In this document: piece after piece, positions 32,626-44,100 of the stretch
Layout: every line of letters starts with the position of its first letter
Position numbering within the stretch: position 1 is the first letter of the stretch
NCBI GenBank assembly: GCA_946894095.1
Contig: OX335642.1
Coordinates: 4,537,021 to 4,601,020, forward strand
Reading direction: 5' to 3'
Origin: Incurvaria masculella
Taxonomy: Eukaryota; Arthropoda; Insecta; Lepidoptera; Incurvariidae
Length of the DNA stretch: 64,000 bases
Made by a program: the position numbers and the translations under genes
Notes under the pieces: model-generated
Databases searched by the model: none
What the model was told of the DNA's origin: nothing
What the model saw: only the letters and a program-made list of their open reading frames with translations

Positions 32626-32956
32626 ACAAAATGCCGTGAGGCGATTATCTCTTGCTCTGGCTGCCAGTAGTAGTGTAGCATGCCTATCGGACATAGTGAC
32701 GTCAACTTTTTTTTATGCAACTTGACATGGATGGCTAATACCACACAACTACCGTTATGATAAGAGCCTAATACACCACATTCCCGAAGGAATTAGGTGC
32801 CATGCCAGGAACGTCCCTTTTTTTATGCGACCTGACATGGACGGCTAATACCACACAACTACCGTTATGATACTAGCCTAATACACCACATTCCCGAAGG
32901 AATTAGGTGCCATGCCAGGAACTTCCCTTTTTTTATGCGACCTGACATGGATGGCT

Positions 32957-33830
32957 TATACGGGGGAACGGCCGAACGTCTAAAACGCAGATCGTATAAT
33001 ATCATATTTTAACAAAATTTTGAAACCATGCACAACGTATAATCGGCAGATCGTATAATTTTATACGTAGTGCATGAAGAAGTTAAAAAAATAAAATTAC
33101 TTATTTCTCCATGCATAACGTATAATAGTCACAACGTATAAAATTATGATCTTTATTTAACAAAAAAAGAAAACCATGCATATCATATAATCCAAAAACT
33201 TTTCATACGATAAGCGCCCTTAGGTATATACATTTAAAGCGTATACTCGCACGGGACTTTTCGACCATCTCAATTAGGGTAAGGGTGGCCTTTCGAAATT
33301 GTAGCAAATTGTTACTCTTTAATTAACAAATATCGTTTCTTAGCAATTTCAGCCTTAAATATATCTACATTAGGGCGCTTGATCCAGTGCTTCTTGGCAT
33401 ATTATACGTTCTGCATGGTTTTCTTTTTTTAGGGTTCCGTACCCAAAGGGTGAAAACGGAACCCTATTACTAAGCCTCCGCTGTCCGTACGTCTGTCACA
33501 AAGCTGTATCTCATGAACCGTAATAGGTAGGAAGCTGAAATTTTCACAGATTATGTATTTATTTTGCCGCTATAACAAAAAATAGGTAACATTATAAAAC
33601 AATAATAATTAAAGGGGGGCCCCATACAAAAAACGTGTTTTTCATTTGTAAATCGTGTGCGAGTCCGACTCGCACTTGGCCGGTTTTGGGTAATTCACGT
33701 TAGGAATATTATAGGTTGTGACTATTATACGTTCTGCATGATGCAAAGAGTTGATTCTATTTTTAAACTTTCTTCATGCACAACGTATAAAATTATACGT
33801 TGTGAATATTATACGTAGTGAATACGACTC
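32957..33830. mobile_element. Unclassified element with ACGTATAA sub-repeats
   Basis: 874 bp inserted in a SINE with a possible GCT duplication. At least ten copies of CGTATAAT/ATTATACG occur, in one orientation in the left quarter (33000-33200) and the other in the right (33390-33830). GCATGGTTTTC and its complement also recur. No clear terminal inverted repeat and no coding frame. R1 is nested inside. Confidence 0.55.
33430..33686 (-). repeat. R1 repeat nested in the ACGTATAA element
   Basis: A complete R1 with both hairpins, inserted within T-rich sequence next to GCATGGTTTTC. Confidence 0.8.
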
Positions 33831-34090
33831 GCTAATACCACACAACTACCGTTATGATACTAGCCTAATACACCACATTCCCGAAGGAATTAGGTGCCAT
33901 GCCAGCAACTTCCCTTTATGAGCACGGCTACATTAAACTGGATGGAAAACACGGACAATGTTTCATTGCCGCTTAAACCTTAGTTTCATCCAATGCATGT
34001 TACCAACCCGGGGCGGGCTTAACCCTACCACCTAGTAGAGGAAGGGTACCTACAGTTTTACATGGTTCCGAACCATGGAACAGCTCGCAA

Positions 34091-36085
34091 AAATAAAACT
34101 CAAAAAGTAAAAAACCCACGATTCAAATACTTTTTGTGGAGTTATTCATAAAGCTTAAAAAATCAATAAATAATATGTGTGGTTAAAAAACACACAGTGG
34201 ATAACAAATATCGATCGTAATTTACTTAAATTTGAAATTTTCTAGAGAACTGCTCATCGTTTGGATATGCAACGAATGGATGTGTAATGTATATTACGCG
34301 GAAATTAATAAAAACAGCTATTTTCCATGCAAAAAACAGCGTTTGCCACGCGACTCTGGCTCTTATTTACTATGGCATCTTCCTGAGTGTTGTTTCCGCC
34401 TAGCACCTTTCCGATAAGCTATCGTTTCATATATTTTTTTATTTCATAAGGACTTATTTGCAAATATTTTTATCTGGCAAACATGACATGGAACCAATTT
34501 GTGATGAATAATAAAAGTTGGTCCATGCCATGAAGCCTTGAATTGGTTTGAAAATGCATAAAGCGCGATAACTCCCACAACATAAGCGGTGAGGGTATTT
34601 TATTATTTCATTATATGATATTCACCAATCGATTGTGTAGTGTTGTGCTTGTCTTTTTTCATTTTGGGTTTATATTACAATTTACAATTGTAATTAATAT
34701 TTTAATATTAATACATTCAAAAGTAAATTATTAATAAATAATTTACAATTGTAAATGTACAACTGAATATGAGCGATTCTGGAGGTTCATTTGTCCTTGA
34801 TTTGCTCGAAATCGCTCATGTTTTAAATAATAGTAATAAGTACATCAATCATCAATCGTAGATCAAATTAATTTAAGGCTGGCAATGCCCATCTTATATT
34901 AGTCTAAATCATAAAATAATTAAATGTCCAGTTTTTTCAATAATAATAACTAATAATCCAAAACGAAAGCTTTTTGGATAAGGTCGTTCTAGGGTCTTAT
35001 GCCACCTTAAGATCTCGTTGCATTGTAACGACATGAAAATGCATACATTCTGACAGCGAGCGCATTTTAACGCCTTCATAAAAAAGTTGTTACCCCGCAT
35101 GACACACCGAAAGAAAATATTTACACCATAGATTTACACTTACTTGGATAATGAATCCTTGTTATGAATTTGAAAATCAAACGTTTAAATGTTTACTAGA
35201 CGGTTCGGCAAGTATTATGTTGTAGGTGACAGAAGCTAGTAAGAATAATTAATTACATTATGAATTCTGTGTTGATTTGTGGTAGGTGTTTTCTCTAGAT
35301 TGCTGACAACACCACACCACACGTCCGCAGATTGCCTATTTCTGTCACTTCTGCCAGTTAACAATGTGCCTATATTTTGAATTTCCTTTCATAATGCCCG
35401 AATATATACACACTCACACACACCTTTATACAATGACACGCAAGCGTGCATAGTCTAGGAGGTTAGGAGGTAGACATAGATATCTGTAACTTCATTCGCA
35501 TATAACTACGAAATGCAACCAACGATTTGTTAAGTTTTGCTATTAATAACCAAGTATGTACTGATAATTTCAGTATATATTTTTTCGGTCATGATAAAGC
35601 ATCTTTGAATAGGCATTGCTCCACAACGCAACCAAATTTTTGTTCAGTTTTTGCGTAATTCACGTGAGTACAACAACTAGTACTTGCGTTCCATACTGTT
35701 TTCAGTCATTTACCGTAACTTTTTTTCTGGTCACGATAACGAGTTTTCAGGCACTATATCTAGTTAAAAAAAACCACTTGGGGCTGGCAGACCAGCATAT
35801 TTCGCATCAGGGGTTTGGCCCCTAACCTGTGAACCCAGTTTCAGCCATTTACGTTATCGTTCCCAAAAATGCCGTGACCTCCCGGAATATCAATATTAAC
35901 AATCAACTCGCAAGCGAGGGGGCGAGTTTTTGCACCCTACAGCAGGCCCTACACTTAGGGGAGCCTCGACTGTTCCAATCGAAAACTAAAACGATTGCAT
36001 TTAATCAAAATCAAAACGCGATAATACTGAAGCGATGCGAAATTGGTGCAATGTTAAATAGACCATAGACGGTCGAGTAAGTTTG
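34091..36085. other. AT-rich intronic stretch, nothing recognised
   Basis: Contains a local palindrome ATTTACAATTGTAAAT-type run at 34676-34760 and no exon, known repeat or RNA gene that I can support. Confidence 0.4.
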
Positions 36086-36240
36086 TACTAATATGTGAAA
36101 TGTATGTATGTATAATCGACCGTGAAGCAAGGACACATTAATTAAAGAAAGATCCCTGTAAAAAGAACTAATTTACGTTACGGTCGATTATACATTCATA
36201 CATGCCACATTCCTTGGAATAAGCTACGTGCATACTTAAC
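36086..36240. repeat. Palindromic copy of the GTATGTATGTA repeat
   Basis: Left arm ATGTATGTATGTATAATCGACCGTGAAG; the right arm is its complement at ACGGTCGATTATACATTCATACATG, followed by CCACATTCCTTGGAAT. Confidence 0.55.
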
Positions 36241-36857
36241 ACGAATAAGTATACATATTTACTTGTACTAATATGTTAAATAAATAGGACTATAAGTCCT
36301 ATAAGTGTAAGAAATAAATATGACGGTTTATAAGATACAGCCCGCTGACGGACAGAACCATAGATAAATAAAAAGGGAGGAGATATGCCATCTAGCGCGA
36401 TTACTATGAGACCCGGTGTCTCAAATTTTCAAAAACTACCAACCCAACAAAAACGTACATACATGCCACGTGCAAACATAGTCGCAGACATATTGGAGGG
36501 TTTGTGTAGATGGGAACTGACTTGACGAACGCATTTTAGAGCACAATCACGCGCTGTGGCGATTTTTCTTTCCCGTACGATTATATGGTCACTTTGACCA
36601 TACGGCGGCGATATCGACCGCATGCCACTTCTCCTTCCTTTCGCTTCAATGGACGGAACCGTCATGGTACCTCATGAACCATCATGAATATTTTTCACAG
36701 AATGTGTATTTCTATTGCCGCCATAACAACAAATGGAATAAATAAACAAAATACGCGTATGATGAGCACGTCCTGCTCATCATACGCGCGGTAAGCCGTC
36801 AAACTAAATATTAAAATAATAAAAAATAATACCCCCATACAAAAAAAACCTGATTTT

Positions 36858-37228
36858 TAGGTTTCCTTACCCAAAAGGTACCAACGGAACCCTATTACTA
36901 AGCCTCCGCTGTCCGTCCGTCCGTCCGTCTGTCACAGGGCTGTATCTCATGAACCATAATAGTTAGGCAGGTCAAATTTTTACAGAGTATGTATTTATTT
37001 TGCCGCTATAACAACAAATAGGTAATATTTAAAAATAATAAGAATCGAAGGGGTTCTCATACAAAAGACGTGATTGTTTTGTATGAGAACCCCTAAATCT
37101 TAAATTAAATCTAAAAACCCTTCGTGTGTGAGCCCGACTCGCACTTGGCCGGTTGTTTGGGTCAAATCTTGTACGATGGTACGGAGTCCTTCCATGTGCG
37201 AGTCCGACTCGCACTTGGCCGATTTTTC
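36858..37228 (-). repeat. R1 repeat with doubled head
   Basis: One R1 body, but two successive heads: GACTCGCACTTGGCCGG at 37135 and again at 37206. The GTAAGCCGTCAAACTAAATA insert just outside (36792) recurs inside the R1 copy at 39571. Confidence 0.75.
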
Positions 37229-37686
37229 TTATCGGGGAACGGGGAACCCTATAACAAGAATGGTTGTATGGCTGACCAATGTTGGTTATACTCCCATGCT
37301 AATTAATGTCCTAATCAAGACGATATTTTTGTGTGCACTAATGAGTTACGATAAACTACCTAATGCAGTTAACGATGAGGTCATCCTTCGTAGATTGGCA
37401 TTGACGCTGGCTCAGTAGGTCTATTCTTGAAACTCCGTGTTCAGGAATCAGGAATCTTACAGTCGGAAAATCAGCTTTTATTATAGCGGTTATTAAAGTA
37501 CTTTTATAAGTTTCATTTATAACTATCATTATTATTATACTGGTTAGATTTTTTTAGTAAATTGAGATTGATAGATCGAAAATCACTCGAGCAAAAAGTG
37601 TAGATTTTAGATGCCCAAGGATTCCGAAGGGCTACCAAAGGCCTTGCGATTCAATAATCTAGGGAAGCACCTCTGAGCGCGGTTGG

Positions 37687-37956
37687 GTTCTGGATGGGTG
37701 ACCATTTTCAACCGTTGAGGCTGGCCGTGGTTCTAATTCCACGGAAAACTGGAGGTCCCCTTCCTTACTTACTAGGTGGTAAGGTATACCCGTCGGGTTG
37801 GTACCATCGCATTTAATGAACGATGGTTGAAGCGGATGAAAATTGTCCGTGTTTTCCATCCAGTCCAATGTAGCCGAGCAATACAACTAGTTCCTATGTG
37901 GTGTTTTAGGCTATGACGGTCAGTACGGTATTAGCCATCCATGTCCAGTTACATAA
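37687..37956 (+). mobile_element. SINE with truncated 5S-derived head
   Basis: Begins at TCTGGATGGGTGACC, the box C part of the 5S-like head, and runs through the SINE body to CATGTCCAGTTACATAAAAC. It sits inside a degenerate repeat of ATTACCTAAGATT-like motifs (37610-38230). Confidence 0.75.
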
Positions 37957-38233
37957 AACAAATTTAATAAGATTTCTGGTGATTTTCATGATTCTTAAAG
38001 GACTACCAAATATTCCTAAGGAATTACCAAAGATTCTAGGATTTCTTAAGATTACTTAGGACTACAAGATTGCTGGAAAATCCAAAAAAACATAAATTAA
38101 CTGCCTTTGAGTGGGGATTTCGTATGAGCAAAAAAGGGTCATGCGGAGGATGGTATGCCAAAATTACTCCAGATTACCTAAGATTTTCAGATTGCTCGGA
38201 CTCGCCATATTCCCGGATTACCTGAGATGACAA

Positions 38234-38384
38234 GGGCCGAGTGCACGAAAGGACAAAAAATCAAAGTCAACGTACGATTAAACACGTCACTTTGTGTGGA
38301 CAGTATGGAAGGAACTGTATGCGGTTCACTAAAAGAAACGTGTTTGAACTTTGATTAACTCAGCCGTCTTCGTGAAATCGGGGC
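38234..38384 (-). mobile_element. H-MITE, inverted
   Basis: Starts GGGCCGAGTGCACGAAAGG and ends TCGTGAAATCGGGGC. The target duplication is no longer clear. Confidence 0.7.
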
Positions 38385-38487
38385 TGAGATTGCCAGATAA
38401 TTGTACACCCGATTCCCTGAGTGACTGGGTCAGTCACTCGGAATAAAATCAGCCCGAACTCCGCCCAAAACGTCATCAGAGTGGTCA

Positions 38488-38808
38488 GTTGAGTTCTCAC
38501 CTAAATTGGCGTTTCGACTTCGAAGTTCCGTAAAAACGTCAAATTCCATACAAGTTTTTACTAGATATTCTGTGGTTTTACTTCTTCGAGCTGTCAAAGT
38601 CAAACTCGGACTTCCGATTTGTATGAAAACGCGGAGTCGACGTAAACGGCAACGTCGACGTATTAACGGCAACGTTGAGTAAGCTGTCAAATCAAACTCG
38701 GACTCGCAAATGTTAGCGCGCGGTCTTCAATTTCTCCATACATTTGAAAACGCCAGTCGATCGGTTTGCCGTAACGCCAATTTAGGTGACAACTGGGACT
38801 TCGGGTAC
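38488..38808 (+). mobile_element. MITE-L copy
   Basis: Closely matches 42482-42814 through the interior (CTTCGAAGTTCCGT, GTTTTTACTAGATATTCTG, GGCAACGTCGACGTATT), but its outer ends are diverged. Confidence 0.75.
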
Positions 38809-38924
38809 AGGACAGGAAGGGTCCCTAAGCCTCCTTAATATTCCGTGGCTAAAACAAAATAGAAATAAACACACGTAAAGAAGCGTAAACATGTAACATT
38901 TACAATGTAACGGTACTTGTCTTG

Positions 38925-39885
38925 TCGTCTAAAGAGGATAATTACGATCGAGTTCCATACAATGACTCGTGCCTGTGTTTCCTCAGTCAAATTAAGAAAT
39001 ATTTTCATGATATTTTGCATATTAAATAGTCAACCAAGAGGTACGTTCTTGCGTATTTGTTTTCATGATAAATTTACTTATATCCGTGATTTACGCCTCT
39101 AATACATTAAATAAAATTACAAAATGCCGTATATCCTGGACACATGTTAAGTTATCAAAAAAAACTTACAGACGTAGCTCTCAGTTAATTTTTAAGGGTA
39201 CATTTTTTTAATCCTCAGGTAGTACTTATCGGACTGATAAATAAACGTTTGTCAAAAGAGGGATAGACATTAGCGGAGAGTTTAATCTTCTATCACAATT
39301 ATGTAACTGTAATTTTAGTAGTAAACATATGGACTACAACGCATGGATTAGCAGAGGCGTAAATAAATCCGTCGAATAGTTATCTGGCTGATTATCAGAC
39401 TATTGAAAACCGGCCAAGTGCGAGTCGGACTCGCACACGAAGGGTTCCGTACCATCGTAAAAGATTTCATACAAAAAAATCACGTTTTTTCATGTTTTCA
39501 AAACCCCTTTAATTATTAATATTTTAAAACTTACGCGGGACATAACTACAATATTTAGTTTGACGTTACGGTAAGCCGTCAAACTAAATACCCCTTTAAT
39601 TATTATTATTTTTTAATCTTACCTATTTGTTGTTATAGCGGAAAAATAAATACACACTCTGTGAAAATTTCAGCTGTCTATCTATTACGGTTACTGAGAT
39701 ACGGCCCTGTGACAGACGGACGGACGGACGGACAGCGGAGGCTTAGTAATAGGGTTCCGTTGGCACCCTTTGGGTACGGAACCCTAAAAATCAGCCCAGT
39801 GTGCAAAATATCAGAAAAATATTTATTAATTTGGCAGAAGAAACAGGCACGAGCTGGAACTAGATCATCGCATTATCCTCCATGT
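38925..39885. mobile_element. Palindromic element carrying a nested R1
   Basis: The left arm (GAGTTCCATACAATGACTCG, CTCAGTCAAATTAAGAAATA, GATATTTTGCA) reappears complemented at 39795-39885 (TGCAAAATATC, ATTAATTTGGCAGAAG, CACGAGCTGGAACTAG). R1 occupies 39406-39790. Confidence 0.6.
39406..39790 (+). repeat. R1 repeat with internal insertion
   Basis: Full head and tail. The middle contains a duplicated CCCCTTTAATTATTA segment with a TAAGCCGTCAAACTAAATA insert. Confidence 0.8.
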
Positions 39886-40132
39886 TTAAAGATCACTGAG
39901 GTATTTCAAATCAGATGTGATGACACACCTTACGGTATCCGCCATAGGAACCCGCAAGCGAATCGAGGAAAATTTTACATCACAACATGGCTTGCGGAGA
40001 TACGCCGCGCTGGGTTTTTGTATAAAATAAAATAATGAACTGGCAAAGTATTTTCCCCCCAAGTTTTCCCATGCGGATTCGCACCGACTGGTACTAGAAG
40101 AGGCTGAAAGAAGGCGACCTTCATAAAGACCA

Positions 40133-40225
40133 AAAACCGGCCAAGTGCGATTCGTATTCGCACACGAAGGGTTCCGTACAATCGTACAAGATTGAAAATA
40201 ACGAAAATAACGTTTTTTGAATGGG
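40133..40225 (+). repeat. R1 repeat, head fragment
   Basis: ACCGGCCAAGTGCGATTCG, then CACACGAAGGGTTCCG. The body is missing. Confidence 0.65.
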
Positions 40226-40497
40226 GCCGCTCTTAAGTTTTCATATATTATATCACGGTTAAAGCCCGATGTCGGTTAAAGTCCGAAATATTTTTTCCTT
40301 GAAGTTTTTTGGATTTCTGCACCTGTACCCATGTTGAGTGCTTGTTGTCAAGAAAAAAATTGAACTTTAAAATGTTTTTTTAAATTTATTTTTGGCATAT
40401 TTGGTTTATTTTTCCAACCAAGGTTTGCGTATAGTTTTCACGAAAGGGTTGGAAATTTCTTATAACCATTTAGGAAACTCTGCGTACTTTATATACC

Positions 40498-40800
40498 TAC
40501 TAGCTGAGGTCCCCGGCTCCACTTGGGTCAATTTCCGGTTGGACAATCTCACTCGGCCCCCGTCGACAGCATCGCATCGCATCGCCCGCCCACGATATTA
40601 TTATTTTTTTCGTTTAGCGGTATTTTAGATTTTTTTCGCGGCTCCTAAGGGTCGTAGCGTGATGTTAAATAGTCTTTAAGCTTCCTCAAGAACTGGGCTA
40701 TCTAATAATAAAAAAAAACATTAAATCCAACTGTTTACTTCCAGAGATTAGCGCGTCCAAGCAAGTAAACAAATAAACGAATAAACAAAAAACAAACAGC
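40498..40800 (+). mobile_element. RTE-like retroposon fragment
   Basis: Starts CTACTAGCTGAGGTCCCCGG. The middle has GGGTCGTAGCGTGATGTTAAAT and the 3' end GAGATTAGCGCGTCC with an (AAAC)n-like tail. The same blocks occur inverted at 51772-52052. Confidence 0.65.
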
Positions 40801-40945
40801 TTTATTCCAAGGAATGTGACATGTATGTATGTATAATCGACTGTGAAGCAAGGACGCATTAATTGAAGAAAGAGCCCAGTAAAAAGAACTACTTTACGAA
40901 TATACTGCGAAGACGTACCTGCTTAGTACGAAAAAGTATATTTAC
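40800..40945 (+). repeat. Copy of the GTATGTATGTA repeat
   Basis: Matches 3950-4060 closely (GACATGTATGTATGTATAAT, GAAGAAAGAGCCCAGT, GACGTACCTGCTTAGT). Confidence 0.6.
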
Positions 40946-41202
40946 TTAAACAGCTTTATTATGTTATTAGTATAAATCTATAACGTATAAAATCTAAAAC
41001 GTTCACAAGTTTAAATATAATGGAACCAAAAGTTAATTACAGTACGCGACCGTGACTAGGGCAAACATTTCGAAATTTTTAAAGTCTTTTGAAAAAAAAA
41101 ATATTTTCGGCATTTTTCATATATGCGGCCCATTTGAAGTCAGTTTGTTAATAAACGAGCTCTTGATAATTTGATGTATTTAATGGATACGATATTACCG
41201 TT

Positions 41203-41672
41203 ATCTCATTAATTTGAGTTTCAGCGACATCTACATTTGAAGCATTGTAATCAGATTTGGAAAATAATCTGAAAAAGTATTGGTCGTCCTGCTTCCGACG
41301 AATGTCACAACCAATACTTTTTAGGGTTCCGTACCCAAAGGGTGAAAACGGAACCCTATTACTAAGCATCCGCTGTCCGTCCGTCCGTCTGTCACAGGGC
41401 TGTATCTCATGAACGTAATAGGTAGGCAGCTGAAATTTTCACAGAGTGTGTATTTTATTTTGCCGCTATAACAAGAAATAGGTAACATAAAAAAAATATA
41501 AAAATTAAAGGGGGGCCCCATACAAACATCGTAATTTTTTGGTGTTGATGGAACGGAACCCTTTGTGTGCGAGTCCGAATCGCACTTGGCCGGTTTTTTT
41601 TTTCAGATTTATTTTCAAAATCTGATTACAATGCTTCAAATGTAGATGTCGCTGAAACTCAAATCAAACGAG
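41203..41672. mobile_element. Inverted-repeat element split by R1
   Basis: The left arm 41203-41268 (TTTGAGTTTCAGCGACATC, TTTGAAGCATTGTAATCAG) is complemented at 41608-41672. An R1 copy fills most of the loop at 41319-41602. Confidence 0.65.
41319..41602 (-). repeat. R1 repeat, near full length
   Basis: Both terminal hairpins are present. One base is missing in the TCATGAACGTAATAGG block. Confidence 0.8.
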
Positions 41673-41710
41673 CTCTTCCCTAAAACAAAAGGTCAGTGCA
41701 TGCCTTCATG

Positions 41711-41819
41711 AAGCGGACACGAGAAGTTCTCACAACGAATATCTGCGAGTAGCTGTCATATTGAAAAAAAATTACAGCTTCTCGCAGGTATTCGTTGTGA
41801 GAACTTCTCGTGTTCGCTT
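41711..41819. repeat. Long hairpin
   Basis: Arms of about 38 bp (AAGCGGACACGAGAAGTTCT, CACAACGAATATCTGCGAG and complement), with a short A-rich loop. It overlaps a minus-strand 114-codon open frame (41680-42024: LSLILPVHDNFDVSHLPDAL) of unknown origin, possibly a transposon protein fragment. Confidence 0.65.
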
Positions 41820-42481
41820 TCCGAGTAGACCCCCAATAGTCTATTCCATGTGCCAGGGCGTCTGGCAGATGTGAAACATCGAAATTATCATGTACAGGTA
41901 AAATTAAGGACAGTTCTTCCTCGTTGGAAGTAGAGACAAAATCGAAATCCTTTTCTGTCGTATTGACGTCAACCGTGGAGTTAGGGCCTTGGAAATTGGA
42001 ATGTCCTTTTCTGTGCACAGACATGACAAGACAATATGCGACTGGATATGGACGAACGTTTCGAAATGGTGCGACATCTGCGGTTTTGTGGGATTTTCAA
42101 CAGGAAAAGCGTGCGGGTCCGTCGTTCACAAGTAGAATGTATGGGATTGCATTTTTGTATGGGAGAAAAAACAGGTGTCTACTTGCATGTTTATTTATTT
42201 ATTTATTATATTTGCTATCAAAACAGATATACATATTAAATAATTAACAGGATATACAAATGACTAAGTATATACATATCCCAACAGCGTGATACACAGT
42301 TAAGTAAAAGGATAAATCACAACAAATTAAAAAAAACACAATATATAGGATTTATACAGGATAAGTTCCTATTTAAAACAAGCATAGTTCGTTTGTACAA
42401 CTTTAATCATATTATGATTGATATATTTCAGTTTTCCTGATGACGGGGAACTATAGATATCAATCTTTGAGACTCACATCG

Positions 42482-42814
42482 GAGCCGGTAGTCTCAGTTC
42501 TCACCTAAATTGGCGTTTACGTAACTTCGAAGTTCCGTCAAAACGTCAAACTCCATACAAGTTTTTACTAGATATTCTGTGGTTTTACTTCTTCAAGCTG
42601 TCAAAGTCAAACGCGGACTTCCGATTTGTATGAAAACGCGGAGTGGACGTAAACGGCAACGTCGACGTATTTACGGCAACGTTGAGTAAGCTGTCAAATC
42701 AAGCTCGGACTCGCAAATGCTAGTTCGCGCGCTCTTCAATTTCTCCATACATTCGACGCCAGTCGATCGGTTTGCCGTAACGCCAATTTAGGTGACAACT
42801 GAGACTACCGGCTC
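42482..42814. mobile_element. MITE-L, best-preserved copy
   Basis: Inverted ends extend at least 30 bp: GAGCCGGTAGTCTCAGTT, then (C/G)TCACCTAAATTGGCG on both sides. The interior carries further inverted pieces (GATCGGTTTGCCG, GGCAACGTCGACG). 333 bp, no coding frame. Confidence 0.8.
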
Positions 42815-43227
42815 TGGTCCAATGTCTTTTGCTGTGAAAAATTAAAAAGTTTTTGAACTTTTCCGTGCATTTTAAGGAATATGTGGCTATCTAAATATTG
42901 TTCAAGTAGAGTAAATAAATTAATATTTTGCTTCAAAGAGTATATAAACCATGTCAAGAAAGCAAATGCAAACAGCTTGATGCGAGCAACATCTGTTGGA
43001 GACTTGCGTAATCGGAAATCAAAACGCAATTTATTTAGCAAACCTTTTTTTTTCTCAATCTTCTTGCAATAAAGAAATCACACCATATATTTCCATATTG
43101 ATTGGAAATTCCAACAATTTAGGAATTTTTCGGTAATAGTCCAATTCATCTTTAGTTCCGTTTTTCAAATGGGCATTGACCCTTAGCTTCCTTACCGGCG
43201 ACGGTCCAGAATTGTTTCATTCTCATA

Positions 43228-43620
43228 CATGTCTTAAGAGGATAATAAGGTGATCAAGTTCCATACAATGGCTCGTGCCTGTTCAGTCAAATTAAGAAAA
43301 AAAATATCTGAAATTTTTTACATTGAATAAATCAACTGGGAGCTATGTCCGAACGTTTTTGTTTTTTTTTATAACTCAACTTGTATGTATCCACGATATA
43401 CGTCTTTTCGTTTTTTATATACACAATTTTAGAAGCGTTATATCACGGATAGGTATATAAGGTTTATGTATAAAAAAAAACAAAAAGCTACGACAGAGCT
43501 AGTTGACTTATTCATCAATGTGCAAAATATCAGAAAAATCTCGAGAAAAATATTTCTTAATTTCACTGAGAAAAAAAGGGACACGGACAAGTTCTGGTAT
43601 AGGACTTGATCACGTTTTAT
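43228..43620. mobile_element. Palindromic element, relative of 38925-39885
   Basis: The left arm GATCAAGTTCCATACAATGG, CAGTCAAATTAAGAAA is complemented by TTTCTTAATTTCACTGAG and AAGTTCTGGTATAGGACTTG, GATC on the right. Confidence 0.6.
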
Positions 43621-43636
43621 TGATTAAAAAATTTAT

Positions 43637-44100
43637 GTCCCCATACAAAAGGGGAAAGAAGATCACGCCCATATTTCTTGTCAGAGATTTTGAATTTTGC
43701 TCAAAATAGCTTTATTTGATCGAACTAGATGTCTGATGACCATTGGCATTGTAAAATTGTGTTTGGTTTCTAAGTTATAAGGTCCGAAAGTTCGCATTTT
43801 TGGCGCGTTTTATACAATAACTATGGAGGTGGATTACGCAATGATAAGGTAAGAACATCTTAAAAAGATTAGTCATCAGACATAGCTTATTTAATCAAGA
43901 TTTATAATCTATTTGGTTTTTGAACGATTTTTTACTACAGCGGTCGTGGTTTACTTTTAGCTATAAGCGAGGCTATAAGTCGTTTTTAAATTAAATTTTT
44001 CGTAAATCTTACTAAATCATACAGGTCCCAGAGCGCAACAGCACGCTTTTGTACCGTGTGCCCGCGAATGAGTTAGGCCCGCCGGGTTGGGCCACCTTAA
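43637..44100 (+). mobile_element. TTAA-2 element, left-truncated
   Basis: Lacks the first bases of the left end and a segment before GGTCCCAGAGCGCAAC. The right end GGGCCACC-TTAA is intact. Confidence 0.7.

Larger units (their letters stand above)
32711..34090 (-). mobile_element. SINE with 110-bp tandem 3'-end duplication, split by an insertion
   Basis: The SINE 3' segment (TTTTATGCGACCTGACATGG to CAGGAACTTCCC) occurs at 32711, 32821 and 32931, a 110-bp period. The third repeat breaks after GGATGGCT (32956) and continues at 33831 (GCTAATACCACACAAC) into the rest of the SINE, ending near GGTTCCGAACCATGG at 34075. Confidence 0.8.

Noticed and set aside
32575..32640. Possible 53-bp micro-exon on the minus strand (TTTTGTTAG|GTCG to GTCAG|GTAACA)
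   Set aside because: It is made of a GACGC/GCCGCC short tandem repeat between two transposons, and its length would shift the MADF frame.
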